The notes beneath the pieces were generated by a model that made no database searches, had not been told where the DNA came from, and was given only the letters and a program-made list of their open reading frames with translations. 39,895 bases of DNA from a virus: positions 1 through 39,895 of IMG/VR virus record IMGVR_UViG_3300046462_001161, one strand, 5' to 3'. A program made the translations under genes and the position numbers. The stretch's first letter is position 1. The number at the start of each line of letters is the position of its first letter. Below are positions 19,644 to 28,558 of the stretch, one piece after another.

Positions 19644-21305
19644 TTGGGGGTGCGGATGCTTCTCGCCCCCCACGCTCCGCAGGACGCCGCCGAGGGCCTG
19701 TTCCGTTGGGACCAGGGCGCGGCTGACCGCGTCGTGAACTTCTTCGAAAAGGTGCTCGTCCACACCAAGGGCCGGCACGCCCGAACCCCTTTCTTGCTTG
19801 CCGACTGGCAAAAGAATGACATTGTGGTCCCGCTTTTCGGGACCATGGGCTATGACGAGCAGTACGACGAGTGGGTACGCCAGTACCGCGTTGCGTGGCT
19901 CGAAATGGCTCGCAAGAACGGCAAGAGCGAGCTTGCCTCCGGCTTCGCCCTGTACGGCCTTGTAGGCGACGGGGAAGAGTCGGCCGAGGTGTATTCGGTC
20001 GCGGCTGACCGCGACCAAGCCTCATTGGTTTTCGACGTGGCCCGCCGGATGGTCGAGCTGTCTCCCATCCTGTCTAAGCGGCTCGTGGTGGTCTCGTCCA
20101 AGAAGCGCATCATCGACCCGTCTACGAACTCGTTCTATGCGGTGCTGCCCGGAGACGCCTCTGGCGCTCTTGGCACCAACCCGTCAATGGTCCTCTTTGA
20201 CGAGGTTCTGACCCAGAAAGACCGGCACCTGTGGGACGCGATGCGCCAAGGATTCGGTACCCGACGTCAGCCGATTCTCATTGCTACCACTACCGCCGCG
20301 TACACGTCGGCGCGTTTCGCTTTGGAGGAACACGAGTATGGAGAACAACTCCTCGCCAACCCTTCCGGCGACCCCGCCCGGTATGTGTTCATGCGAAACA
20401 CACCGCGCGATTGGGACTGGCGAGACGAAGGGAAGCCAGGCGATCCCGACACCGGAGAGCCCGCAACCGGCTGGTACCACGCCAACCCCGCCCTTGGCGA
20501 CTTCCTCAGCCTTGGAAACCTCCGATCCGAAGCCATAGAGGCCGAGTCGAAGCCGTCCGCTGAGAACGCCTTCCGGGTGTTCCGGCTGAACCAGTGGGTG
20601 AGCCAGGCGGAGCGCTGGCTAGACATGGCCGTGTGGGACGCGAACGCGGCTGAGGCCGTGTCGCGGGAGGCCCTGAAGGGCCGCTGCTGCTTCGCCGGCC
20701 TGGACCTGGCGAGCGTGAGCGACTTCACCGCGTGGGTTCTGCTCTTCCCGGGCTCCCCTGAGGACCCGGACGCCGAGGGCTTCACACTTCTCCCCCGCTT
20801 CTGGATACCGCGCAAGGCGCTTAAAGCCCGCGGGGCGCAGCGCCAAACCCTTGAGTACTGGCGGGACCTCGGTTACCTCACCATCACCGATTCTGACACC
20901 ACGGATTACAACGTGGTGAAGGAAGAGATAGCCCAAGACGCCGAAGACTTTTGCATTGACCTGTTCGGCTATGACCCGTGGAACGCCACGCACCTAGTGA
21001 GCGAGCTTGAAGACGGCGGGCTTGACGGCGTTAAGGCGCCCCAGACCTCGGCCCGCATGACGGACCCGTGCAAGTGGCTGGAAAGCCTTCTTGCGCAGGG
21101 CCTTCTACACCACGGCGGTAACCCCGTTCTCCGCTGGATGGCGGACAACGTAGAGGTCCAGTACACGGGGGAAGGCCTGTTCAAGCCTTCTAAGGCCAAG
21201 TCTGGCGACAAGATCGACGGCATTAGCGCGCTGCTGAACGCGCTGTTTGTTGCATTCACTGAAGACGACGCAGAGGCGGGTTTTGTCAGCCTGACCGATG
21301 ACTAA
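19644..21305 (+). CDS. terminase large subunit
   Basis: Up to 553 residues. The start is uncertain among TTG 19644, GTG 19650 and ATG 19656. The N-terminal ATPase has the adenine-binding region (RTPFLLADWQ), Walker A-like LEMARKNGKSELASG (about residues 88-98), Walker B SMVLFDE and the coupling motif ATTTAA. The C-terminal nuclease has FAGLDLASVSDFTAW and later acidic residues (FGYDPWNATHLV). It powers DNA into the prohead and cuts the concatemer. Confidence 0.95.
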   Translation: MGVRMLLAPHAPQDAAEGLFRWDQGAADRVVNFFEKVLVHTKGRHARTPFLLADWQKNDIVVPLFGTMGYDEQYDEWVRQYRVAWLEMARKNGKSELASGFALYGLVGDGEESAEVYSVAADRDQASLVFDVARRMVELSPILSKRLVVVSSKKRIIDPSTNSFYAVLPGDASGALGTNPSMVLFDEVLTQKDRHLWDAMRQGFGTRRQPILIATTTAAYTSARFALEEHEYGEQLLANPSGDPARYVFMRNTPRDWDWRDEGKPGDPDTGEPATGWYHANPALGDFLSLGNLRSEAIEAESKPSAENAFRVFRLNQWVSQAERWLDMAVWDANAAEAVSREALKGRCCFAGLDLASVSDFTAWVLLFPGSPEDPDAEGFTLLPRFWIPRKALKARGAQRQTLEYWRDLGYLTITDSDTTDYNVVKEEIAQDAEDFCIDLFGYDPWNATHLVSELEDGGLDGVKAPQTSARMTDPCKWLESLLAQGLLHHGGNPVLRWMADNVEVQYTGEGLFKPSKAKSGDKIDGISALLNALFVAFTEDDAEAGFVSLTDD

Positions 21306-21318
21306 CGGGGGTGGGTTG

Positions 21319-21519
21319 ATGGAGAAGCGTAGCCGCGTGTCGGCTTGGGTTGCGTCGATTATCGAGAGTGCCGGGCTGGGCGTGATCGCCTACGGCGTGG
21401 CTCAGATCTATACGCCTCTGGGCTGGATTCTGCTTGGCGTTCTGCTGGCCCTGTGGGGCTGGGCCCTGACCCCGAAGGGTCAGGATGCTATGGCTGAGCG
21501 GGGGCCTGAGTACCGGTGA
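21319..21519 (+). CDS. small membrane protein between terminase and portal
   Basis: ATG at 21319 follows GGGGGTGGG; an in-frame ATG at 21298 overlaps the terminase end but lacks a ribosome site. The 66 residues contain two hydrophobic stretches (WVASIIESAGLGVIAYGVAQ and LGWILLGVLLALWGWAL), a short hairpin membrane protein. Its TGA overlaps the portal's GTG. The function is unknown. Confidence 0.65.
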   Translation: MEKRSRVSAWVASIIESAGLGVIAYGVAQIYTPLGWILLGVLLALWGWALTPKGQDAMAERGPEYR

Positions 21520-22880
21520 GTCTCTTCTCTCGTATCGAGAAGCGCACGGGGGGTCTCGGGTGGCTGTCTTCACAGCCCCCTGTTGACTGGGTCCGTAACG
21601 CGTTCCTCGCCAATGACCCGATCTACTCGGGGAAGCAGGTCAACGAACAGACCGCTATGCAGGTCTCGGCGGTCTACTACTGTGTTGGGCTCATCTGTGA
21701 CGCTATCGCGTCACTGCCGGTCCAGATCTACAAGGAATACCCGGACGGCACCACGGACTATGTCCGGGCGCCGGCATGGCTGCGCAAGCCCAATTACCGC
21801 ATGACCCCGTTTGACTTCTGGCAGCGCGTTTTCATGTCACTGCTTGTCGCGGGCAACGCCTACATCTTCACGCTGCGCAATGCCAACGGCGACATTGTGG
21901 AACTGTGGCCCATTCATCCGTCGTGGGTGTACCCGTATCCGGAGCAGGGCTCTACGGACATCCTCTTTGACGTTAACGGGACCACGATGGACTCAACCGA
22001 GATCCTTCACATTCCGGCAATGTCGATGCCCGGCTACTTGACGGGCCTTAGCCCGCTTGAGGCGGCCCGGCAGGCTATCGGCGTCAGCATGGTGACTGAG
22101 GAGTTCGGGGCGCGGTTCTTCTCTCAGGGTGCCTACATGTCCGGGATCATTCAGACCGCAGGCAAGATGAACCCCGATGAGGCTAAGCGCCTCAAAGAGG
22201 ATTTCATGAAGCGCCATCAGGGCGTGGCCAACAGCCACGCCGTGGGCGTTCTAACCGGTGGTGCCACCTGGCACCCGATCACCATCACCCCCGAGCAGTC
22301 CCAGTTCTTGCAGACACGGAACTTCACCAAGGCCGATATTGCCCTGTTCTACAGGGTGCCGGCGTACCGGGTTGACCCGGCGGTCACGTCGTCTTGGGGC
22401 AAGGGCGTTGAAGAGCAGAACTACCAGTTGGCACAGGACACGTTCCACCCGTGGGCGGCCCGCGTTGAGCAGGCCATTTCAACGTTCCTCCTGCCCGGCT
22501 TTCAGACCATGCGCTTCAACATGGACGCCCGCATGAGGGCGAAGCTTTCCGAGCGCTATCAGGCGCATGCGTTGGCCATTCAGAACGGCATCAAGTCGCC
22601 GGATGAGGTTCGCGCCGAAGAGGGCGAACCGCCGATTCCTGGCGGCAAGGGTGACCAGTGGTTCCGGCCGGTCAACGTCATCGGGATTGACGAGAACCTG
22701 CCGACGTACAGCGACAAGAACAAGCAGCCGGACACCGTTGACGGCGGCGACGCCGGTTCGTTCGAGTACACGCCTCCGGCCACTCAGGACGGAGTGGCGC
22801 CGGACGGCCCTCAGGGTCAGAAGGACCAGCAACAGCCTCCCCGACAACCGACAGCAAACGCACCGAAGGGGAAGCGATGA
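21516..22880 (+). CDS. portal protein (HK97 family)
   Basis: A GTG start (GTGA overlap) gives 454 residues, the usual length. Family features are NEQTAMQVSAVYYCVGLICD near the N terminus, PVQIYKEYPDG, YRMTPFDFWQRVFMSLLVAG, the stem region VTEEFGARFFSQGAYMSGII and the ALFYRVPAYRV block. The Gln/Pro-rich C-terminal tail is typical. The dodecameric ring at one capsid vertex passes DNA. Confidence 0.93.
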   Translation: MSLFSRIEKRTGGLGWLSSQPPVDWVRNAFLANDPIYSGKQVNEQTAMQVSAVYYCVGLICDAIASLPVQIYKEYPDGTTDYVRAPAWLRKPNYRMTPFDFWQRVFMSLLVAGNAYIFTLRNANGDIVELWPIHPSWVYPYPEQGSTDILFDVNGTTMDSTEILHIPAMSMPGYLTGLSPLEAARQAIGVSMVTEEFGARFFSQGAYMSGIIQTAGKMNPDEAKRLKEDFMKRHQGVANSHAVGVLTGGATWHPITITPEQSQFLQTRNFTKADIALFYRVPAYRVDPAVTSSWGKGVEEQNYQLAQDTFHPWAARVEQAISTFLLPGFQTMRFNMDARMRAKLSERYQAHALAIQNGIKSPDEVRAEEGEPPIPGGKGDQWFRPVNVIGIDENLPTYSDKNKQPDTVDGGDAGSFEYTPPATQDGVAPDGPQGQKDQQQPPRQPTANAPKGKR

Positions 22881-23521
22881 GCCTTCTTGAGCGGCGGTCT
22901 GTGGATACCGCGTTCAACATCACCAACACCGGGGACCAGTGGACTTTCGAGGGCTACGCCGCGAAATTCGACACCCGCAGTCACGACCTGGGCGGTTTCA
23001 TCGAAACCGTCCGAGGTGGCGCGTTCGGACGCGCCCTCAACGAGGGCCAGGACGTGCGAGCGCTCATCAACCACAATCCGGGCCTGATCCTGGGCCGCAC
23101 GGCGGCGGGCACGCTGAAGCTCTCCGAGGACACCACGGGCCTTCACTACGAGGTGGACGCCCCGGATACGTCCTACGCGCGGGACCTCGCCGAGTCGATG
23201 CAGCGCGGGGATGTCACACAGTCGTCTTTCAGCTTCCGCGTCCGCCTGGACGACTGGCAGAAGGAGGGCCGGGGCCGCCTGCGGACCCTGATCGACGTTG
23301 ACCTACTCGACGTCAGCCCCGTGACCTACCCGGCCTATGAGGACACCGAATCGGGTGTTCAGGGCGCCGCCAGGGCGCTTCAGTTCGCGTGTGAGGCCCG
23401 CGGCTGGGACCTCACTGCCGACGACATGGCGGGTTCTTGGAATCCGATTCCGCCGGCACCGGACAGCAACGACGTTCTTCGGACCGCCCTTCGGGCGATT
23501 CGGCTTAGGGGTCGCGCCTAA
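22877..23521 (+). CDS. prohead maturation protease (S78)
   Basis: A 214-residue protein, ATG overlapping the portal stop (ATGA). It begins MSLLERRSVD and shows TFEGYAAKFDTRSHDLGGFI, the catalytic His in ALINHNPGLILGRT and the Ser in TQSSFSFRV, with VDLLDVSPVTYPAYEDTE closing the fold. It cleaves the capsid protein's N-terminal delta region during HK97-type maturation. Confidence 0.92.
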   Translation: MSLLERRSVDTAFNITNTGDQWTFEGYAAKFDTRSHDLGGFIETVRGGAFGRALNEGQDVRALINHNPGLILGRTAAGTLKLSEDTTGLHYEVDAPDTSYARDLAESMQRGDVTQSSFSFRVRLDDWQKEGRGRLRTLIDVDLLDVSPVTYPAYEDTESGVQGAARALQFACEARGWDLTADDMAGSWNPIPPAPDSNDVLRTALRAIRLRGRA

Positions 23522-23543
23522 GGCGCTCGGCTCCATCACTTCA

Positions 23544-23580
23544 GAGGCTCGCCCCGAATAGACGGGGGGCGGGCCTCTTT
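23544..23580 (+). terminator. hairpin between protease and capsid genes
   Basis: GAGGCTCGCCCCG pairs imperfectly with CGGGGGGCGGGCCTC around a 5-6 base loop, then TTTCG. It probably reduces read-through or sets a processed capsid mRNA end. Confidence 0.6.
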
Positions 23581-23619
23581 CGTATGCCGCTAAGGCGGCC
23601 CCTAGGGGGAGGCAATACC

Positions 23620-24897
23620 TTGACTAACTACGCGGCTCAGGCCGAAGCCCTGCTGACTCAGCGGGCGCAGATTTTCGAGCAGCGCAAGGCGGTTACCGAC
23701 GTCGTGAAGGCGGGCGAGCAGCCGACCGCAGAGCAGCGGAGCCAGCTGGACCGGATGGACGCGGACCTTGACCGGCTGGGCACTGAGGCCCGTTCGATCG
23801 TGGAGGAGGGCGAGCGGGAGCGGGACGCTGCGGAGCTGCGTCAGCGCGCTATCGCTCTGGGCGCGAAGCCCGGCGTGTTCTCCGGCGACCAGGGCCGCCA
23901 GGCGCAGGGACAGAGCCTGTCCGAGGAGATTCGGGGCCTGGACTACGGCAAGTCAATCACCATCGGCAATGACCTGTACATCCGGCCGGGCGAGGAGGCC
24001 CGAGCGGCGCTGAATGGCGCTGAGTCCCGCGTTGCGACTACCGGCGTTGCGGCCAACGCTGGCGCTACGATTCCGACCACCTTTGTTGCTCGGGTGCTGG
24101 AATACATGCTGCCGAGTATCGGCGTGTGGCAGGCCGGTCCGACCATCATCACGACCCAGTCCGGCAACCCGATGACGTTCCCGCGTCTGACTGCGCGGCC
24201 GACCGTCGCAACGGTCGCGGAGAACACCACTTTCCCGACCAGTGACGCGGCGTTCAACCAATTCACTCTGGGCGCCCACAAGTATGGCGTGATCGTGCAG
24301 GTCAGCAAGGAGATGGTTGAAGACTCCGGGATTGACATCGCAGGCTTCATCGCTCAGCAGGCGGGCATCATGGCGGGCCGTCAGGTCGCCCATGACCTTC
24401 TGGTGGGTACCGGTGCCGGCGGCCAGCCTAGCGGCGTTCTGACGGCCGCTGTCGCGGCCAACGTGGGTACGACCATGGGCACCATCGGTGCCATTTCCGG
24501 TGATGACATCATTGCGCTGTATTACAGCGTGATCGACGCCTACCGGGGCGGCGCTAAGTTCCTGATGGCTGACGCCACCGTGGGCAAGCTGCGCGGCGTC
24601 AAAGACGCCTACGGCCAGTACCTGTGGCAGCCCGGCCTTGTGTCCGGCGCCCCGGACGTGCTGATGGGCAAGCCGGTTGTCACTGACATCAACATGCCCC
24701 TTGTCGCCACCGGCAATAACTGTGTCCTGTTCGGCGACTTCAACACGTACTACGTGCGTCAGGTCAACGGCATTCAGGTTGAGAAGAGCTTCGAGTACGG
24801 CTGGGGTTCCGACCTGGTGTCGTACAAGGTGACTTGGCGTGGTGACGGCGGCCTGTCGGACACGACCGGCGCTCTCAAGACCCTGCTCGGTAAGTGA
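23620..24897 (+). CDS. major capsid protein (HK97 fold)
   Basis: A TTG start at 23620 follows GGGGGAGG by 7 bases; a further in-frame ATG at 23584 has no ribosome site. The 425 residues have an N-terminal coiled-coil delta domain (1-95, DRMDADLDRLGTEARSIVEE), then the HK97 fold: TGVAANAGATIPTTFVARVL, KYGVIVQVSKEMVEDSGIDI, DLLVGTGAGGQPSGVLTAA and YYVRQVNGIQVEKSFEYGWG. The delta domain is probably removed by the protease just upstream. Confidence 0.93.
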   Translation: MTNYAAQAEALLTQRAQIFEQRKAVTDVVKAGEQPTAEQRSQLDRMDADLDRLGTEARSIVEEGERERDAAELRQRAIALGAKPGVFSGDQGRQAQGQSLSEEIRGLDYGKSITIGNDLYIRPGEEARAALNGAESRVATTGVAANAGATIPTTFVARVLEYMLPSIGVWQAGPTIITTQSGNPMTFPRLTARPTVATVAENTTFPTSDAAFNQFTLGAHKYGVIVQVSKEMVEDSGIDIAGFIAQQAGIMAGRQVAHDLLVGTGAGGQPSGVLTAAVAANVGTTMGTIGAISGDDIIALYYSVIDAYRGGAKFLMADATVGKLRGVKDAYGQYLWQPGLVSGAPDVLMGKPVVTDINMPLVATGNNCVLFGDFNTYYVRQVNGIQVEKSFEYGWGSDLVSYKVTWRGDGGLSDTTGALKTLLGK

Positions 24898-24903
24898 TTC
24901 GTA

Positions 24904-24932
24904 GGGGCAGGGCTTAACGGCCCTGCCCCTTT
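24904..24932 (+). terminator. terminator after capsid gene
   Basis: A perfect 10-bp stem (24904-24913 with 24920-24929) with a 6-base loop and TTTCTTCTT following. It likely boosts capsid over downstream transcripts. Confidence 0.85.
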
Positions 24933-24953
24933 CTTCTTCCCGAGGGGGTTCGG

Positions 24954-25832
24954 TTGTCTCTTCTTCGCGGCTATTCGGGAACGCTTAGTGCCACGTTCAT
25001 GACGGATGAGACGGCCGTAGACGCCGGGGCCGTCACGGTCACGGTTACTAACCAGGCCGGCACGTCTGTTGCTTCCGGCGCGGCCACAAGCGTTTCAACA
25101 GGTGTCTACTCGTTCCCCATCCCGGCGCAGACGGCGCTAGGGACACTCACCGTGGCGTGGGCGGGCTCTTCCCTCTCGCAGACCACACAGATTGACGTTA
25201 TCGGTTCTCCCCTGTTCAACCTGCCCGATCTGAGGGCGGCGGATAGGGCCTTCTCCGACACGTCGAAGTTCCCCACTGCGGCGCTCAGCGCCGCGCGTAG
25301 CGCGGTCACTGACGAGTTCGCCCGCATCTGCGGCCGGTCGTTCGTGCCTAAGGGTGACACGTACACGACGACGCTCGACAACACGGGGTTTCTGCTTCTG
25401 CCGCACGCGGACGTAACCAAGCTGGTTTCGGTCACGATCGATGGTGTCGCGCAGGACGTGACGATGCTTCAGCTTGACCCGATCGGCAAGGTTACGGGGC
25501 TGCCGACGCTTCAAGCGGCGACGCTCACACAGTTGTGGAATGGCTCGATCGGCTCTGGCACGCCAGGGCCGGGCCTGACGGTTGTCACCTACGAATACGG
25601 GTTCCAGCACGTCCCTAACGACTTGTATCGGGCTGCTGTACAGCGCGGCCGGTTCATCCTGGCGTCTGTCGCCTCCGGCATCCCCGACCGGGCAACGTCC
25701 TTCGTCGCCACCGAGGGCGGTTCGTTCACTCTGGCTACGCCGGGCAGTGGCGTGTGGCAGACCGGCATTCCTGACGTGGACGCGGTTCTTGCCCGCTACA
25801 CGATCGCCCCGAAGGGCGTGGTGGCGGTATGA
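24954..25832 (+). CDS. head-tail connector (gp6-like)
   Basis: A TTG start after GAGGGGG gives 292 residues. The first 80 residues look like an Ig-like beta domain (AVTVTVTNQAGTSVASGAAT). The rest is the gp6-like connector: PDLRAADRAFSDTSKFPTAA, then VTDEFARICGRSFVPKG and DLYRAAVQRGRFILASVASG. Its place straight after the capsid gene agrees. The extra N-terminal domain is longer than in most family members. Confidence 0.7.
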   Translation: MSLLRGYSGTLSATFMTDETAVDAGAVTVTVTNQAGTSVASGAATSVSTGVYSFPIPAQTALGTLTVAWAGSSLSQTTQIDVIGSPLFNLPDLRAADRAFSDTSKFPTAALSAARSAVTDEFARICGRSFVPKGDTYTTTLDNTGFLLLPHADVTKLVSVTIDGVAQDVTMLQLDPIGKVTGLPTLQAATLTQLWNGSIGSGTPGPGLTVVTYEYGFQHVPNDLYRAAVQRGRFILASVASGIPDRATSFVATEGGSFTLATPGSGVWQTGIPDVDAVLARYTIAPKGVVAV

Positions 25833-26263
25833 CCGGCAACAACAGCACCAACGCGCTTCTGGTTAAGGCGGCCGTTCAGACCGCCTTGCAGGCCGATCCC
25901 GGGCTCACCGGGATTGACATCGTCTGGGGGCCAGACCCGAGGGACCAGCCTCAACAGTGGGTGCTTCTCGGCGGCATCCGCTGGGAAAACGAGGACTGGA
26001 AGACCCTTAAGACCAAGCAGGAAATCTTCACCTTGGATCTGATTTCCGAGGTGATGTTAACGGCGTCTTCTTCGTTCGAGGCGGAGTCTCAAGCAGCGGC
26101 CATCAACCAGCGTCTTGAGCAGTTCTTCAAGGCCAACCCGGGTCTCGGGTTGGCCTATGTCGTCTCGTCTATCTACAACCCCGGCAAGCTGCTTTCGTTC
26201 CCTGCGGATGACCGCTGGGTGGGGCAGGTTCACGGGGAACTGCGCGTCATAGCGCGCGTCTAA
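25829..26263 (+). CDS. tail completion/head-tail joining protein
   Basis: A 144-residue protein, ATG overlapping the connector stop (ATGA). The alpha/beta pattern (ALLVKAAVQTALQADPGLTG, QEIFTLDLISEVMLTASSS, FEAESQAAAINQRLEQFFKA) and gene order fit tail-terminator-type proteins that cap the tail tube. The assignment rests mostly on context. Confidence 0.6.
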   Translation: MTGNNSTNALLVKAAVQTALQADPGLTGIDIVWGPDPRDQPQQWVLLGGIRWENEDWKTLKTKQEIFTLDLISEVMLTASSSFEAESQAAAINQRLEQFFKANPGLGLAYVVSSIYNPGKLLSFPADDRWVGQVHGELRVIARV

Positions 26264-26277
26264 TCGGGGGGTTCATC

Positions 26278-26562
26278 TTGGCTACGGCCATCACCTACAC
26301 GGGCCCGTTCACGGCGGTTACCGCGCCTGACGGCACCGTGTTTACTCGCGGGGTTTCGGTCCCGGTCGCGGACGAGCTTGCGGCTTCTCTGCTTCTTCAG
26401 AACTTCACTGCCGATCAGCCTTCTGCACCTGCGCCTGTCGTGGCGCCTACGGCCCTTGCGGGGCCTGCTGAGGCCCCGGCTATCCAGGCTCCGGCTCCGG
26501 CCGTGAGCGTCGTTCCTGCGGCCGTTCCTGCGGCTGTTCTGACGCCGTCTACGGGGGTGTGA
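26278..26562 (+). CDS. small structural-region protein with Ala/Pro tail
   Basis: A TTG start after GGGGGGTTC gives 94 residues. The N-terminal 50 residues (TYTGPFTAVTAPDGTVFTRG, PVADELAASLLLQNF) look like a short beta-strand domain with a helix. The rest is a low-complexity Ala/Pro/Val tail. Similar small proteins occur between connectors and tail tube. The function is unknown. Confidence 0.6.
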   Translation: MATAITYTGPFTAVTAPDGTVFTRGVSVPVADELAASLLLQNFTADQPSAPAPVVAPTALAGPAEAPAIQAPAPAVSVVPAAVPAAVLTPSTGV

Positions 26563-26566
26563 GCTA

Positions 26567-27550
26567 ATGACCGTCTATAGCGTCCACGACAGTTTTCTAG
26601 GGATGGCCGAAGAGACCGCCTATGACACGCCGATTGCTCCGGCGCGGTTCTTCGAGCTTCAGACCGAGAGCTTCAGCGGGAAGTATTCCCGCATCGACGC
26701 TAAGGGCGTCAGGGCGGGTAACCGGGTGCTGCGCACTGACCGTTGGGCGCCGAACTTCAAGGGCGCGGACGGTTCCGTGAAGCTTGAGGTTCTGGATGCC
26801 GGCTTCGGACTTCTGCTGAAGCACATGCTCGGCGCTGTCGCGACGGGCACACCCACGGGCGGGTTCACCCCGTATACGGCAACGCTGGGCACCCTGACGG
26901 GCCTGTCTACGACTTGGCAGGCCGGGCGTTACGACACGTCCGGCGGCCTGACGCCGTTCACGTACACCGGGGGCAAGGTTCACAACTGGGAGTTGGCGGC
27001 TGCCGTGGACGGCATCCTTGAGCTGACTCTGAACATGGACTTTGCGGAGGAGCACATAGGCCCCGGGGCTGGCGCTCTGGCGCTGGCCACTCCGACCTAT
27101 CCGGTTGCGTCTCAGCTGTTCACCTACGTGGGCGGCACTGTCACGGTTGGCGGCACTTCCTTTGCTGCGCACGACCTGATGCTGAAGGGCGATAACGCCC
27201 TGAAGGTTGACCGGTTTTTCATGGCTAACAACGGCTTCAAGAAGGAGCCGCTTGAGCAGGAACACCGAAAGCTGACTTGGGAGCTTAAGGGCGAGTTCGA
27301 CGGCATGACTCAGTTCAACCGGGTTGCGTCTTTGACGAACGCCGGGGCCACCGCGGCGATCACGGCCAACTTCACCACCCCGCAGGGTGGCGGCCTGTCC
27401 ATCACCATTCCGCAGGCCCGTTTCGACGTGGGCCCGCCTCACATCGACGGGGCGAAGATTCCGGAAATCTCGTTCACCGGGTCTGTCATGGACGACGGCA
27501 CTACACAGCCGATAACGATCGTGTACACGTCGAAGGACCTGACGCCGTAA
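26567..27550 (+). CDS. major tail tube protein
   Basis: A 327-residue protein. The opening SVHDSFLGMAEETAYDTPIA, PARFFELQTESF, the beta-strand-rich body (KLEVLDAGFGLLLKHMLGAV, LTWELKGEFDGMTQFN) and the closing PEISFTGSVMDDGTTQPITI are typical of siphovirus tube proteins with a two-layer beta-barrel. Its position before G/GT and the tape measure agrees. It forms the hexameric rings of the tail. Confidence 0.85.
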   Translation: MTVYSVHDSFLGMAEETAYDTPIAPARFFELQTESFSGKYSRIDAKGVRAGNRVLRTDRWAPNFKGADGSVKLEVLDAGFGLLLKHMLGAVATGTPTGGFTPYTATLGTLTGLSTTWQAGRYDTSGGLTPFTYTGGKVHNWELAAAVDGILELTLNMDFAEEHIGPGAGALALATPTYPVASQLFTYVGGTVTVGGTSFAAHDLMLKGDNALKVDRFFMANNGFKKEPLEQEHRKLTWELKGEFDGMTQFNRVASLTNAGATAAITANFTTPQGGGLSITIPQARFDVGPPHIDGAKIPEISFTGSVMDDGTTQPITIVYTSKDLTP

Positions 27551-28059
27551 TGGCGTCCCGGGGTAAGCAGTTCACCAGCAACTACAGCAACGACTTCTCA
27601 CAGAAGATTCAGGTTGAAGGCCTGTATGAGTTTCTGGCGCAGGTGAAAGTGGCTGCCCCGGAGGTTGCTAAGCAGGTTGCGGACGTGAACAAGAAGGCGG
27701 CGGACATCGTTAAGGATGCCGCCGCCGCTAAGGCCAACTCGATCGGTTCTACTGCCGCTAAGGCGGCCGGGTCGTTGGCCACGTCTAAGGCTACCCGTCA
27801 GGCGTCTGTGCGCCTTGGGCGCGGTATGCCGTTCGCGTTTGGCGCCGAGTTCGGCGCTAAGCGCTACAACCAGTTCAAGCCTTGGACAGGCAACCAGTGG
27901 GTTAAGGAGTCTGGCCCTGCCGGCGGCGTGGGCTACTTCCTGTACCCGGCCATTCGGGAACAGAAGGCCAAGGTTGAGTCCGAATACATGGCTTCGATGC
28001 TGGCGCTGATGCGCGTTGCCGGTTTCCACGTTACCGATTCCGGCGTTTCGACTGACTAG
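27550..28059 (+). CDS. minor head-tail or tail protein (HK97 gp10-like)
   Basis: A 169-residue protein with TAATG coupling to the tube gene. It contains helices rich in Ala/Lys (EVAKQVADVNKKAADIVKDA) and a conserved-looking aromatic end (FGAEFGAKRYNQFKPWTGNQ, GYFLYPAIREQKAKVE). This pattern is common in gp10-like joining proteins, which are more often placed before the tube gene. The assignment is tentative. Confidence 0.5.
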   Translation: MASRGKQFTSNYSNDFSQKIQVEGLYEFLAQVKVAAPEVAKQVADVNKKAADIVKDAAAAKANSIGSTAAKAAGSLATSKATRQASVRLGRGMPFAFGAEFGAKRYNQFKPWTGNQWVKESGPAGGVGYFLYPAIREQKAKVESEYMASMLALMRVAGFHVTDSGVSTD

Positions 28060-28084
28060 CCCCCGTCCCGCGCGGGGGCCTTTT
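28059..28084 (+). terminator. hairpin before the G/GT genes
   Basis: A 7-bp stem GCCCCCG/CGGGGGC (28059-28065 with 28073-28079) with a 7-base loop, then TTTT. It overlaps the stop region of the preceding gene, so it may attenuate transcription into the tail genes. Confidence 0.65.
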
Positions 28085-28100
28085 ACTTTGGGGGTTTCTC

Positions 28101-28406
28101 ATGTCTGCTCTGAACCTGAACCCGGAAGACCTGTCCATCGGTGACCTTGAGGACTTCGAGAACATCACCGGCATGCAGCTTCAGGACGCGCTAGCGGCCA
28201 AGCCGGTTCTCGACGAGAACGGCAAGCAGAAGAAGGACGCTAAGGGCCGTCCACTGCGTGAGGCGCAGCTCTCTATCACCGTGATTAAGGCGCTGGTCTA
28301 TCTGACTAAGCGCCGTGACAACCCGGCGTTCACCCTGGACGACGCACGCAACGTGAAGGTCACCGAGTTGAACTTCACGGAGGCGGACGCGGAGGGAAAC
28401 GCGTAA
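28101..28406 (+). CDS. tail assembly chaperone G
   Basis: A 101-residue acidic protein, ATG after GGGGG. It runs NLNPEDLSIGDLEDFENITG, MQLQDALAAKPVLDENGKQK, AQLSITVIKALVYLTKRRDN. Its small size, charge and position upstream of the tape measure are those of siphovirus G-type chaperones. Its last codons carry the slippery site that yields the GT fusion. Confidence 0.85.
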   Translation: MSALNLNPEDLSIGDLEDFENITGMQLQDALAAKPVLDENGKQKKDAKGRPLREAQLSITVIKALVYLTKRRDNPAFTLDDARNVKVTELNFTEADAEGNA

Positions 28407-28558
28407 GGCTGGAACGGCTTAAGGACTGGGCTCTCTTGTCCCAGTTCTATGGTTGGACTCCGGCCGAAATCCGCACGTTAACGCTTGGCGAGTACCGCGT
28501 GTACCTCGCCCATGCGAAGTATCTACGGGATTCGGGGGGAAACCGTGGCGGCTGGTGA
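28101..28558 (+). CDS. tail assembly chaperone GT, -1 frameshift product
   Basis: Reading 28101-28400 then re-entering at 28400 in the -1 frame gives 152 residues ending at TGA 28556-28558. The added T part reads RLERLKDWALLSQFYGWTPA, then EIRTLTLGEYRVYLAHAKYL. That is the pattern of T domains (GWTP.EI...TL.E...Y). Slippage occurs on G-GGA-AAC in the G frame. GT and G together hold the tape measure during tail assembly. Confidence 0.85.
28394..28400 (+). promoter_or_regulatory. GGGAAAC slippery heptamer for -1 frameshift
   Basis: The heptamer G-GGA-AAC is in phase with gene G and two codons before its TAA, the classic X-XXY-YYZ type. The shifted frame stays open for 53 codons. Confidence 0.88.

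Noticed and set aside
28485-28544. Earlier start for the tape measure
   Set aside because: Lies within the T frame of the GT fusion; the GTG at 28545 has a G-rich ribosome site.
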